64,000 nt of DNA, taken from Ohtaekwangia koreensis (GTDB lineage: Bacteria; Bacteroidota; Bacteroidia; Cytophagales; Cyclobacteriaceae). Position 1 is the first letter of the stretch. Each line of letters begins with the position of its first letter. The stretch is taken from NCBI RefSeq assembly GCF_900167975.1, contig NZ_FUZU01000001.1, positions 2,813,331 to 2,877,330 of the forward strand, given 5' to 3'. Made by a program: the position numbers and the translations under genes. The notes under the pieces are model-generated. The model saw nothing but the letters and a program-made list of their open reading frames with translations. It did not search any database and had not been told where the DNA came from. Shown piece after piece: positions 8,376 to 17,227 of the stretch.

Positions 8376-8510
8376 AAAACGCCCTATAACGTCTGGCTAT
8401 AAGACGTATGCGTGTAAATACTTACATCTTTGTCCACGTTGCCACGAAATTAATAGCACACATTTAAGAACCTACAATACAGCATATGTTTTATAGCTGA
8501 TGTGTGCGCA
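8376..8510 (-). repeat. attC-like imperfect palindrome (site B) with right copy of the inverted repeat
   Basis: The left arm at 8389-8414 (ACGTCTGGCTATAAGACG...) pairs with the right arm at 8480-8503 (reverse complement ACATCAGCTATAAAACAT...) at about 20 of 24 aligned positions, around a 65-nt centre. The outer end carries AAAACGCCCTATAAC (8376-8390), the right copy of the inverted repeat around the lipoprotein gene. Size, imperfect pairing with bulges and position between two single-gene units resemble integron attC sites, although the core triplet context (CGTTATAGG) differs from the classical GTTRRRY. Confidence 0.5.
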
Positions 8511-8529
8511 ACATTTTTATTACTCCGCT

Positions 8530-8879
8530 TTAATTCCAGTCCTTTATCCAATATTGATATCCAAGTGACAACGCATCGTCACCGGCAGCGACTTTTTTAA
8601 TTATGCTAAGTGCTTTCTTCTCCGTCTCATTGTCCAATGAAATTGTCTCAAGTAAGTGAGTCGCAATCCACAAGTCGGTCTGGAAGTCAACTGTGTCATA
8701 GTGGTTTCAGTTTTAAAATCCCCTCAGTCCAAATTCATTATTAATAGTCTCAACGATTTGACACATCCTTGTCACCGAGACATTGTTTCTCTTTACAGCT
8801 TTCTTGTCACACCATAGTCGACATGATAGCAATTTCTTGTTAGGTTCTTATATTCTTCTATTAATTTGTCAGCAGTCAT
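8530..8879 (-). pseudogene. Decayed small hypothetical gene (cassette), frameshifted
   Basis: On the minus strand an ATG at 8879 starts MTADKLIEEYKNLTRNCYHV and stops early. The coding pattern continues in a second frame as DKKAVKRNNVSVTRMCQIVE followed by TINNEFGLRGF, and in a third as VDFQTDLWIATHLLETISLD down to YWIKDWN and a stop at 8530-8532. Joined, this would be an acidic cytosolic protein of about 115 residues. I do not recognise the family. At least two indels and an internal stop make it a pseudogene. It sits alone between two attC-like palindromes, like a dead cassette. Confidence 0.6.
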
Positions 8880-8892
8880 TGTCAAAATAAAA

Positions 8893-8990
8893 ATGTTGCA
8901 CAACGTTTATGTATAAGCTGGCGCGCTGAGCAAAAATAAAAAATGTCCTCCTTATCAGCGGGCATGGATTATACATTTTGTTGTGTGCAG
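8893..8990 (-). repeat. attC-like imperfect palindrome (site A) at the 3' end of the recombinase remnant
   Basis: The left arm 8896-8929 (TTGCACAACGTTTATGTATA..., ending GCGCGCTGA) and right arm 8955-8989 (TCAGCGGGCATGG..., ending TTGTGTGCA) are imperfect reverse complements over about 33 positions, around a 25-nt loop. It lies 6 bp past the stop codon of the broken recombinase. Its flank AATAAAAATGTTGCACA recurs, as AATAAAAATGTTGCGCA, on the opposite strand beside site B. Confidence 0.55.
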
Positions 8991-8995
8991 TTGTC

Positions 8996-10052
8996 TTAAC
9001 CCAAATTTTTCCATGCGTCATTAATGGAATAATTGTCATGTATATATCGTTCTGTGGTTTTGGAGCTTTCGTGTCCCCAAGAGGTTTTGAATGTAGAGTA
9101 AGTCTGTGCCATACCAGCTTTTTGAGCATTTCATTTAATGATAGCATTCACACTACGGACACTGTAAGGTTGGCGCGTTGGGCCTTCAAATGACCAAACC
9201 TGTGGTTGATACACCTTTAAATATTGTTGAACAATCTGGTAAGTGTTTTTTGAAACTAGTGTTACGCGATCTTTATTGTGCTTTGAACTATGAATGTAGA
9301 TAAGACCACGATCAATATCTAAATCTACAGATTTGAGATGAAGTACTTCACTGATACGCAGTCCTGCTGAATAGATAATATATAGGATGCATTTATGTTT
9401 TTAAATTAATAGTGTATTCCAGTAGGAGTTTCATTTCTTGCTCACTCAATACCGTGGGTATTTTGGTTTCTTGCCTTGGCCGATCAATATGATAATAAGT
9501 ACGAGGTTGCTTCATTACCTTTTCCAAATAGAACTTAATAGCGTTGATCGCCTGATTCTGTGCTGATAAACTTGCTTTCCTTTCTTTTACAAAATATAGT
9601 ATATAGATGTATGATACCCTGATCAATATCTTCAACAGTTTTTGGGTATATAAAAGATAGAAATTTTAAATTGACTTTGGTAGTTTTCAATTGTGGCTCG
9701 GCTATAGCGCAGTTTTTCAAGTGTTTCTGTGAATTTTGCAGGACAAGTGATCCAAGCTTTCATAAGAGGGGCTGGAAGAACACCATTGAGGGTTTTTGTC
9801 CATCCAGATTCATTAACAATCCCGTAGAAGGAAAGTAAGTTTTTCAACGAATCGATGCCCCCTGAGAGTAAGGTATGTAGTTGCGCTTGTGAATGGCTGA
9901 GTATCTCCACCTGGATAATTATTTAGCGCCTTGAATGCATCTTTCTCCATTCCGTATGGGTATATATAGTGGATACGGCCTATGCGGCGGTCAGCAACTG
10001 GTACATATACCTGCTGCGAAATGAAACGATAGCCATCAAATGTAAGCCGCAT
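8996..10052 (-). pseudogene. Tyrosine recombinase (integrase), multiply frameshifted
   Basis: Minus-strand fragments in several frames assemble into one tyrosine recombinase of roughly 340 residues. In order: an N-terminal region with RIGRIHYIYPYGMEKDAF; the core-binding domain (KLRYSRATIENYQSQFK, LSAQNQAINAIKFYLEKVMK); the linker HIDRPRQETKIPTVLSEQEM; then the catalytic domain with AGLRISEVLHLKSVDLDIDR (first catalytic Arg) and IHSSKHNKDR (Lys). The segment that should hold H-x-L-R-H is lost or shifted, and the end LGTRKLQ/WGHESSKTTERYIHD is split over two frames. The stop is at 8996-8998. The protein cannot be active. An attC-like palindrome lies immediately downstream and cassette-like genes follow on the same strand, so I read it as the relic integrase of an integron-like element. 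Confidence 0.75.
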
Positions 10053-10077
10053 AAATCACGCTGTCCGCCAGTTTTGT

Positions 10078-10191
10078 TTATGGCTTCTCGATGCGCATCC
10101 CTATAAATACACCGGCCACAAATAAGGCAATAATCCCCAGTGCGATAAGGGCAATTACAAGGGGGCTTACTTTTTTAGATTTGATTGTCAT
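10078..10191 (-). CDS. Possible 37-residue single-pass membrane peptide
   Basis: An ATG at 10191 on the minus strand opens a 37-codon frame: MTIKSKKVSP, a Lys-rich start, then a single hydrophobic helix LVIALIALGIIALFVAGVFI, then GMRIEKP and stop at 10078. The charge pattern (positive inside) and uninterrupted helix make it a credible small membrane protein, but there is no Shine-Dalgarno-like sequence and no conservation evidence. It lies just upstream of the recombinase remnant. Confidence 0.4.
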   Translation of the reverse strand: MTIKSKKVSPLVIALIALGIIALFVAGVFIGMRIEKP

Positions 10192-10760
10192 GGAGTTTCA
10201 AGAGTTGGTTACTGTTCTAAATATAAATTAAATCAAATTGTATTTGAGGTGCGTTTTAAAAATATCTTTACACCGTAGTGGCTATACGCCAACAAAGGAA
10301 GGTTATATAGGTTATTTGAATGAGCCGTGCAAAGAGAAGCGGTGCTGACCTTTTTTTGTATTTGTAGTGATCGAATTTCCTTAAACTTCGTTTGTATAAA
10401 ATTGCAGCGTTGTTTACTCAACAAGAGTCCTATGGCGATGTGTTGGTTTTCCGATCAAAAGAAAGCTGTAAAAATCGCAAGCCATAAATTCATAAAGCTG
10501 ATACAGTATATTTAGTAACGTATATAGTATAGGTATAGTTTTTCACATTCTTCTGCATTAATTCAATCTGAAGCCTCTCCTTCAGACCACGGGATGCTGC
10601 CAGCTTTAAGAACTTTCTTCTTTCCATTGGATAAATGATTTCTATCCGTGCTTGTCGTTAAAAAGCGATTATTAAAATTCATAGTCTTGATTAGTATATT
10701 TCATGTCCTTGAAAACGATTTTACCGTTCATGTGCATATTTTTGATTTTAAACATATGCT
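10192..10760. other. AT-rich intergenic region, no gene recognised
   Basis: About 570 bp of AT-rich sequence without a convincing reading frame on either strand. It should contain the promoter of the LysR-methyltransferase gene at 10761; the immediate upstream sequence is very AT-rich. Confidence 0.5.
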
Positions 10761-11831
10761 ATGATCGAGGTCCGCTACTTAAGGCTTATTGACGCTGTTT
10801 CAACATTTGGTTCATTGAAAGGTGCCGCAGACTACCTCTGTGTCACGCAATCTGCTTTAAGTCATCAGTTGAAGGAATTTGAAACCCATTTGGGAGTTCC
10901 CATTTTTCACCGTAGCAATAACCAGCTTCATTTTACTGCTGCAGGTAAACGGGTGTTGGAAGAAAGCCAGTTTATTCTCTCCCGACTACAAGATCTTGAA
11001 ACGGATGTACGTAAAATAGCAATTGAAAGACTAGATAACTATATACATGGATATTCCGAATTTGAAGCTCAACGATTAAATGATCAGGCTTCTACTATTG
11101 CCGACCTTCTGCACCGGGATTCCACGTGGGAGGCCGGTTCATTGGTACTCGAAGCCGGGTGTGGAGTGGGAGCGCAGACCAAAATCATTTGTCAGAAAAA
11201 TCCAAATTGCGACATCATCTCCATTGACCTTTCTGAAAAGTCTCTGTCAATTGCAACAGAAATGGCTCGTGAGTCTGGCTTTCGAAACGTCCAATTCCAA
11301 AAGGCAGATGTCCTTAATCTGCCGTTTCCCGATCAGAAGTTCGATCACGTTTTCGTCTGCTTCGTTTTGGAACATCTCGCCAAGCCTCTCTCAGCATTGA
11401 CTGAATTGAAACGTATACTTAAAACCGGAGGCACAATTTCGGTCATCGAGGGAGACCATGGTTCTACTTATTTCTATCCCGATAACCTGATGGCAAACAA
11501 GGCTGTTGAAGCGCAAGTTGCCCTGCAGAAAAGTACAGGAGGGAATGCTAACATTGGAAGGGAATTATATCCTCTACTTTCCCAGGCCGGATTTAATACT
11601 ATTAATGTAAGCCCTCGTACCGTTTATATCGATGAATCAAAACCTGACATGGTTGAGGGGTTTATCAAGAACACCTTTACGGCAATGATTAAAGGTATTG
11701 CCGATGACGCTGTATCAAAAAACATCATATCCAAAGCTGAAATGGACGCTGGAATAAAAGCGTTATTGAAGACCGCTGAAAAGGGAGGTACGTTCCACTA
11801 TACTTTCTTCAAAGCAGTTGCCTGTAAATAA
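10761..11831 (+). CDS. LysR-type (MetR-like) DNA-binding domain fused to SAM-dependent methyltransferase
   Basis: 356 residues in one uninterrupted frame. Residues 1-~65 are a LysR-family winged helix-turn-helix (RYLRLIDAVSTFGSLKGAAD, LCVTQSALSHQLKEFE, HFTAAGKRVL), closest in feel to MetR. A helical linker follows to about 90. From there the protein is a class I SAM methyltransferase: YIHGYSEFEAQRLNDQA, the SAM-binding motif I VLEAGCGVGAQT, motif II-like IISIDLS, ADVLNLPFPDQKFDHVFVCF, LEHLAKP and LKTGGTISVIEGD. The usual LysR ligand-binding domain is absent. The methyltransferase part alone would be a complete enzyme of about 265 residues. It could be a regulator that senses SAM or its substrate, or a fusion caused by deletion; the frame is clean and the linker natural-looking. 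Confidence 0.85.
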   Translation: MIEVRYLRLIDAVSTFGSLKGAADYLCVTQSALSHQLKEFETHLGVPIFHRSNNQLHFTAAGKRVLEESQFILSRLQDLETDVRKIAIERLDNYIHGYSEFEAQRLNDQASTIADLLHRDSTWEAGSLVLEAGCGVGAQTKIICQKNPNCDIISIDLSEKSLSIATEMARESGFRNVQFQKADVLNLPFPDQKFDHVFVCFVLEHLAKPLSALTELKRILKTGGTISVIEGDHGSTYFYPDNLMANKAVEAQVALQKSTGGNANIGRELYPLLSQAGFNTINVSPRTVYIDESKPDMVEGFIKNTFTAMIKGIADDAVSKNIISKAEMDAGIKALLKTAEKGGTFHYTFFKAVACK

Positions 11832-11948
11832 CTATCATTTCCATTTTTGTCATTAATCCTGCAGAAAGCATTGTCATAATGGGAGGATAAGATGTATAGT
11901 ACTAAATGGAAATGAAATTATATAGTATATTCTCAAAACCTGATTTCA

Positions 11949-12380
11949 CTAAATCTTTTGTTTTTCAAGAGTTAAGTCAATAAAGTCGGTCCATTTATCA
12001 TTTTCTGTCTGAATATACCATTTCCCTGTAATCCTGGTGTTTCCATCATTGATTACGCCGTTGAACATTAAACCATTTCCTTCAATTTTGAATTCATTGT
12101 TAACGATAGAACTTATCATGATGCCATCTTCTCCTTTTGAGTTGAAGTATTGCATTTTTGCATTGTCAGGTGAGCTGTCCCATTGAATGATTTCTAAAGT
12201 TTCATTTCTTTCATTGCCCATATGAACGTCTGCCTTATGCAATATATAGTTTCCGTCCAGTATGAATTCGTAACTGTCGATACCCATTAATTTCAGGTTG
12301 CCTTCACCAGACTTTATGTCGCCTGTAGTATCCCAAACACCAATAAGCCTTTTGAAATTACTTTCTTCTATTCTTTTCAT
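11949..12380 (-). CDS. DUF1579-like protein
   Basis: 143 residues, cytosolic, no signal. The opening FKRLIGVWDTTGDIKSGEG is typical of the lipocalin-like DUF1579 group, followed by alternating beta strands (SYEFILDGNYILHKADVHMG, NAKMQYFNSKGEDG, GNGLMFNGVI, RITGKWYIQTENDKW). These proteins form small beta-barrels of unknown function, often next to regulators or stress genes. It stands alone, convergent to the LysR-methyltransferase gene, and is AT-rich. Confidence 0.65.
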   Translation of the reverse strand: MKRIEESNFKRLIGVWDTTGDIKSGEGNLKLMGIDSYEFILDGNYILHKADVHMGNERNETLEIIQWDSSPDNAKMQYFNSKGEDGIMISSIVNNEFKIEGNGLMFNGVINDGNTRITGKWYIQTENDKWTDFIDLTLEKQKI

Positions 12381-12491
12381 TTCTTTTTGTTCTTGTAGAA
12401 AACCATTTCTCCTATACCTAATATTAAGAATATTATTCTAAAATATAGCCTATAAAAATTTCGCGTTGTTCGTAGGCATAGCTGATATTGC

Positions 12492-15400
12492 TCACCTGAA
12501 ATTTCTACCCTCCGGAAATATCTTTCCTTGTTCGATCTTGCTTGGCTGTGGTTTGGACAGGAAAGGAGATGTAGTTTCATCTGCGCGGGAACGAGGTTCG
12601 AGTGAGAGTTCTGCTTGGACAGGAGTGGTGAGTTTGTGAAGCAGTCTTGATAAATTATAGCAGCGCTTTACCACTACGTGTATCACTTCACCTTCGCGTT
12701 GAAGTTTGCCTTCTACCATGAGTAATTTTGATTGAATTATTTCCTTCCTATACTCGTCAAAAAGTTTTTTGAATACTACTAGGTTGGCTGTACCCATTTC
12801 ATCTTCGATGGTAATGAAACATATACCGCTGGCAGTACCGGGACGTTGTCGTACCAGTACAAGGCCGGCTACTTTTACATGATCGCCATCTTTAGCATCT
12901 TCTAAAGATGAACTTGTACGGATGTGTAGTTGCTCTAATTGCTGGCGTACAAAACTTACCGGATGTGCTTTTAAGGATAACGAAGTCGTAGCATAGTCAT
13001 GCACTACATGTTCGGAAGGTGTCATTTCCGGGAGCGCTATATTTTCTTCTGCTATATCGTGTCGCCACTGATTGGAAAATAGTGCCTGTGGCTGATAGTC
13101 CTGCGTGGATACATTCCATAATGCTTTTCGTCTGTCCTGTCCGATGGAACGGAATGCATCGGCATCGGCTAATTTTTCAAGTACTGTTTCGGATAGTCCT
13201 GTTTCGCGTAAAGCATGAATAGAAGTATATCCATCCTTTCGTGCTTGCATCAATGCTTTCATATCTTCTTCACGCAAACCTTTTACCTGTCGAAAGCCAA
13301 GACGAAGCGCGCAATATTTGCCGGACTTTGCTTCGAGTTTATTGTTCCAGTCGGAGTAGTTTATGTCGACCGGTAATACATTTACTCCATGCTTGCACGC
13401 ATCGCTTACAATCTGGGCGGGCTGATAAAAACCCATGGGCATGCTGTTGAGTAATGCGCAGGCAAATACATCAGGGTAATAACATTTTATCCAGGATGAT
13501 ACATATACAAGTAGTGCAAAACTTACTGCATGACTCTCCGGAAATCCATAACTTCCAAAACCCTCGAGCTGACGGAATACACGCTGGGCATATTCCAGTG
13601 TATAGCCGTTGCCTGTCATGCCTTTGATGAGCTTATCTTCAAAATATGAGATCTTGCCTTTGGCTTTAAAGGTTGCCATGCTTCTGCGCAATTCATCCGC
13701 TTCGGACGGGGTAAATTTAGCAGCAACGATGGCGATCTTCATGGCTTGTTCCTGGAACAACGGTACCCCTAGTGTACGCTTGAGTATATCTTCTAGTTCT
13801 TGGGAGGGATACTCTACCTTTTCTTCACCATTGCGCCTGCGCAAATAGGGATGCACCATATCGCCTTGTATAGGACCGGGCCGTACAATAGCAACTTCAA
13901 TGACCAGGTCATAAAAAGATTTCGGCCGCAAGCGGGGCAGCATTGATTGCTGTGCACGACTTTCAATCTGGAATACGCCAATTGTATCGGCATGGCTTAC
14001 CATTTCATATACGGCCCTATCATCCTGCGGTATATTGGCCAGTGTAAGATCGAGGTTGTAATGTTGCTTTGCCAGATCAAATGCCTTGCGTATACAGGTG
14101 AGCATGCCGAGTGCGAGCACATCAATTTTTAAAAAACCTAATGCTTCGATGTCATCTTTATTCCACTCAATGTTGGTGCGATCTTCCATACGTGCATGGA
14201 GGATCGGGCATAAGTCTGCCAGGTTACCTTGCGTAATAACAAAGCCACCGGTATGCTGTCCCAACTGCCGTGGAAAGCCCATGAACTGTTCGGTAAGCTG
14301 CAATACTTTTCGGATGGTGGGGTCATCCGGATTTATACCCTGGCTGAAGATGCGATCTTTGTCGAAGCCCTCATCGCGAAAATCCCAGATCAATCCAGCC
14401 AGTCGTTGAATCGTATCAACGGATAGTCCCATCGCTTTGCCCACATCGCGTATGGCACCGCGATGGTGCTGCTGGGTTACCGTTGCTACTATAGCAGCCC
14501 TGTGACGGCCATACTTTTGGTATATATACTGCATTACCTCTTCACGCCTTTCATGCTCGAAGTCTACATCTATATCCGGAGGTTCGTTGCGTGCTGTTGA
14601 GATGAACCTTTCAAACAGTAAATCAAATTTGGATGGATCAACCGAAGTTATACCGAGGCAATAACATATGGTTGAGTTTGCTGCCGAGCCCCGGCCCTGG
14701 CAGAGTATTTTCTGAGATCGCGCATAGCGAACGATGTCGTGTACGGTGAGAAAGTATTCTGCGTAGTTTACTTCTTCAATGAATTTAAGTTCATACTGAA
14801 TGTTGTTTTGGATCTTGTCCGGTATAGCTTCTCCATAGATTTGTTTTGCTCCTTCCCATACCAGAAATTCGAGCTCCTGTTGCGGGGTACGTCCTTCGCT
14901 GGTGACTTCTTTGGGGTATTGATATTTTAGCTGATCAAGTGAAAATGTACAAGCCTCTGCTATAATCCGTGTTTGTTCTATAGCAGCTGGGTATTGCCTG
15001 AACAAGCGAAGCATTTCTTCGATGGGCTTGAGGAATCGTTCCGCATTGGCGTGAAGACGAAAACCGGCAGTATATATAGTGCATTTTTTCCGTACGCACG
15101 TAACTATATCTTGCAGCTCTCTGCGCTGTGGGGTATGGTAATGCACATCGTTGGTGGCTACCATGGGTATATGTAACTCTTTTGCAAGCTCATGAATGCG
15201 ATGGAGCAGTTTGGCATCGTGGCCACTATAGGTGCGTGATGCTGCTATACTGAGGTGCTCACCAAGGGCCTCGTGATACTCGCGTACGGCGCTTTTAAAG
15301 GCATCATCAAAATCAAAAAAAGCATTAAGAGAACCCGGTGGAATAACAATGAATTTTGTGCCTTGTGAATACTGGTATACATCGGCTTTGTATAAAAAGC

Positions 15401-15710
15401 ATTTACCTTTTTCAGCACGTAGATTTCCAATCGTAAGTAAATTGGATATTTGTGCGTAGGCTTTTATATCGGTGGGAAATGCAAGCAGGCTGGGGCCATC
15501 GAGCAGATCCAGTCGACAGGCCGGTATAATGCGAATACTATTTTTCTTTGCAGCCACATGGGCGCGTACCAATCCTGCAAATGTATTGCAATCTGTAATG
15601 GCTATAACAGTGTATCCATGTATAGCAGCCTGCTCAACCATTTCTTCAGGATGTGAAGCACCCCGCAGAAAAGTAAAGTTTGTTGTTACCTGCAATTCTA
15701 TATAGCTCAT
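12492..15710 (-). CDS. dnaE2: Error-prone DNA polymerase III alpha subunit DnaE2 (ImuC)
   Basis: 1072 residues, the normal length for DnaE2. It has an N-terminal PHP domain (YIELQVTTNFTFLRGASHPE, VIAITDCNTFAGLV), the polymerase palm with the catalytic Asp pair in PDIDVDFEHERREEV (about residue 380), fingers and tandem HhH region, and a C-terminal OB fold (VKVAGLVLVRQRPGTASGIC). DnaE2 performs translesion synthesis and damage-induced mutagenesis together with ImuA and ImuB, both encoded directly upstream (gap to imuB 19 bp). The cassette imuA-imuB-dnaE2 is transcribed as one operon from about 18.0 kb. Confidence 0.97.
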   Translation of the reverse strand: MSYIELQVTTNFTFLRGASHPEEMVEQAAIHGYTVIAITDCNTFAGLVRAHVAAKKNSIRIIPACRLDLLDGPSLLAFPTDIKAYAQISNLLTIGNLRAEKGKCFLYKADVYQYSQGTKFIVIPPGSLNAFFDFDDAFKSAVREYHEALGEHLSIAASRTYSGHDAKLLHRIHELAKELHIPMVATNDVHYHTPQRRELQDIVTCVRKKCTIYTAGFRLHANAERFLKPIEEMLRLFRQYPAAIEQTRIIAEACTFSLDQLKYQYPKEVTSEGRTPQQELEFLVWEGAKQIYGEAIPDKIQNNIQYELKFIEEVNYAEYFLTVHDIVRYARSQKILCQGRGSAANSTICYCLGITSVDPSKFDLLFERFISTARNEPPDIDVDFEHERREEVMQYIYQKYGRHRAAIVATVTQQHHRGAIRDVGKAMGLSVDTIQRLAGLIWDFRDEGFDKDRIFSQGINPDDPTIRKVLQLTEQFMGFPRQLGQHTGGFVITQGNLADLCPILHARMEDRTNIEWNKDDIEALGFLKIDVLALGMLTCIRKAFDLAKQHYNLDLTLANIPQDDRAVYEMVSHADTIGVFQIESRAQQSMLPRLRPKSFYDLVIEVAIVRPGPIQGDMVHPYLRRRNGEEKVEYPSQELEDILKRTLGVPLFQEQAMKIAIVAAKFTPSEADELRRSMATFKAKGKISYFEDKLIKGMTGNGYTLEYAQRVFRQLEGFGSYGFPESHAVSFALLVYVSSWIKCYYPDVFACALLNSMPMGFYQPAQIVSDACKHGVNVLPVDINYSDWNNKLEAKSGKYCALRLGFRQVKGLREEDMKALMQARKDGYTSIHALRETGLSETVLEKLADADAFRSIGQDRRKALWNVSTQDYQPQALFSNQWRHDIAEENIALPEMTPSEHVVHDYATTSLSLKAHPVSFVRQQLEQLHIRTSSSLEDAKDGDHVKVAGLVLVRQRPGTASGICFITIEDEMGTANLVVFKKLFDEYRKEIIQSKLLMVEGKLQREGEVIHVVVKRCYNLSRLLHKLTTPVQAELSLEPRSRADETTSPFLSKPQPSKIEQGKIFPEGRNFR

Positions 15711-15729
15711 GCGTTAAGGTTCTATTTTG

Positions 15730-17223
15730 CTATGCAAAGAATCCATGAATAAACCACTGGTAGATTTTTTCGTGATAATGCCCAAGGCGGAAGAGCCAGT
15801 AACGGTTGCCTGATTCATCTTCTACGCGGTAATAATCGCGATGTTCGCCTTGCTGTAGCCACCATTCCTGTTCGATGCGTTCAGGTCCATCGGCTTTCAC
15901 GATGTTTATTACTTTTCCTTTATACCGGAAAAGCATTGGTGGATAATCGGGTATAGGTGCAGTCACATCAATGCGCTCAGGAGCTTTCAATAATTGCAAC
16001 GGACGCGGTTTATCTTGCCAGGCAGTGGTTAGTTTTTCGTGCAGGGATGTTGCTTCCTTAAACGATCGCTCAGGCCAGTAATGCTCATCAGGCAAGTATC
16101 GATGCACAGCATGTATACCGATCTTGTTGGCGAAGCGATCGATGAGTTCAGTCAGGAGTATATCCTGGAGTCCACCCACACCTTGCCACATCGCTTCCTG
16201 CTGCGGGTGATGATCTTCTACAACGGGTGCTTCCAGTATAAATAACTCGATGCCCAATGCAGGTTCTATACTCGATATTTTAAGCTGGAACAATTTGAAT
16301 AAATGCTCTACATGATGGGAGGGAAGATGTGTACCTATATCTATCTGTTCTGTTTTTCCATCTATACGATAACATTTGAATATAGCTTTGCGCAATCCTT
16401 TTTGCTCTTGTTGTAAACGGGCGCAGAGTTTTTCCAGCAGTTGTTGCAGTGCTATCTCTATACCGGGTGCTGTGGCAATGGGTTCCAGACAAGGCAAGCG
16501 TTCATGATACGGCTCGGGAATTTCTATAGGGTGAAGCGATTCATCCTGTTGGCCTAATGCTTGTGCCAGTCGCATCATAAAATGATTGCCGAAACGCCTG
16601 CGCAGAGAGGGCCGTGGCATGCGAATGAATTGCTTTACCTTGTGAAGTCCTAGTTTATGCAACCGCTCTATTACCTCTGCTTCGAGACGAAGTGCCTGAG
16701 GCGGTAGCTGCATGAGGGCTTCTATATGTTTACTTCGCTCGATTACAATATTGTTATCAAAGCGCGCTACGCCCCACGCAGTTCCAATCGTATCGGCCAT
16801 TGCTGCCTGTACATAATAACCACGGGTATATAGTTTGGTAATGATGGATTGCAGATAAGGTATATCTCCGTTCCACAGGTGCGTGCAACCTGTGACGTCG
16901 AGTATAATTCCATCGGGAGGATCGATGGCTACAACAGGAGTGAATCGTATACACCACTGAGCTAATCGATTTAATAATTTACCAGCCAGGTCCGGCTTAT
17001 CATCGAGCACCTGCAAGGATGGTGTCATGGCGCGCGCATCGGCTAGCACCATGCCGCGTGATATACCTTGCTGTTCAGCGATAGCATTGGCAGCAGTAAT
17101 GACCATGCGGCCATGTTCGCTGGTGCGTAATACAAATGGCAATGTTTTGAGCTGTGGCTGGCGGAGTGTAAACCAGTCAGTAGTTAAGTACCGGAAGCAG
17201 ATGGAAACATAACGCCTTGCCAT
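15730..17223 (-). CDS. imuB: ImuB, Y-family DNA polymerase-like mutasome subunit
   Basis: 497 residues from the start MARRYVSICFRYLTTDWF at 17223; a longer frame reaching back to 17355 runs into imuA and is rejected. The protein has the Y-family fold (HhH segment MPRPSLRRRFGNHFMMRLAQ) but lacks the catalytic carboxylates; where an active polymerase has its acidic motif it reads VAIDPPDGIILDVTGCTHLW, the ImuB signature. ImuB is the hub that binds the sliding clamp, ImuA and DnaE2. It starts 4 bp after imuA ends and is followed by dnaE2 after 19 bp. Confidence 0.93.
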   Translation of the reverse strand: MARRYVSICFRYLTTDWFTLRQPQLKTLPFVLRTSEHGRMVITAANAIAEQQGISRGMVLADARAMTPSLQVLDDKPDLAGKLLNRLAQWCIRFTPVVAIDPPDGIILDVTGCTHLWNGDIPYLQSIITKLYTRGYYVQAAMADTIGTAWGVARFDNNIVIERSKHIEALMQLPPQALRLEAEVIERLHKLGLHKVKQFIRMPRPSLRRRFGNHFMMRLAQALGQQDESLHPIEIPEPYHERLPCLEPIATAPGIEIALQQLLEKLCARLQQEQKGLRKAIFKCYRIDGKTEQIDIGTHLPSHHVEHLFKLFQLKISSIEPALGIELFILEAPVVEDHHPQQEAMWQGVGGLQDILLTELIDRFANKIGIHAVHRYLPDEHYWPERSFKEATSLHEKLTTAWQDKPRPLQLLKAPERIDVTAPIPDYPPMLFRYKGKVINIVKADGPERIEQEWWLQQGEHRDYYRVEDESGNRYWLFRLGHYHEKIYQWFIHGFFA

Positions 17224-17227
17224 AACA

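Noticed and set aside
8376-8990. Repeats considered as CRISPR
   Set aside because: Only two dissimilar palindromes about 500 bp apart with genes between them; no regular repeat-spacer pattern.
12377-12580. 67-codon minus-strand frame overlapping the end of dnaE2
   Set aside because: It is a shifted reading of the dnaE2 3' end plus AT-rich spacer.
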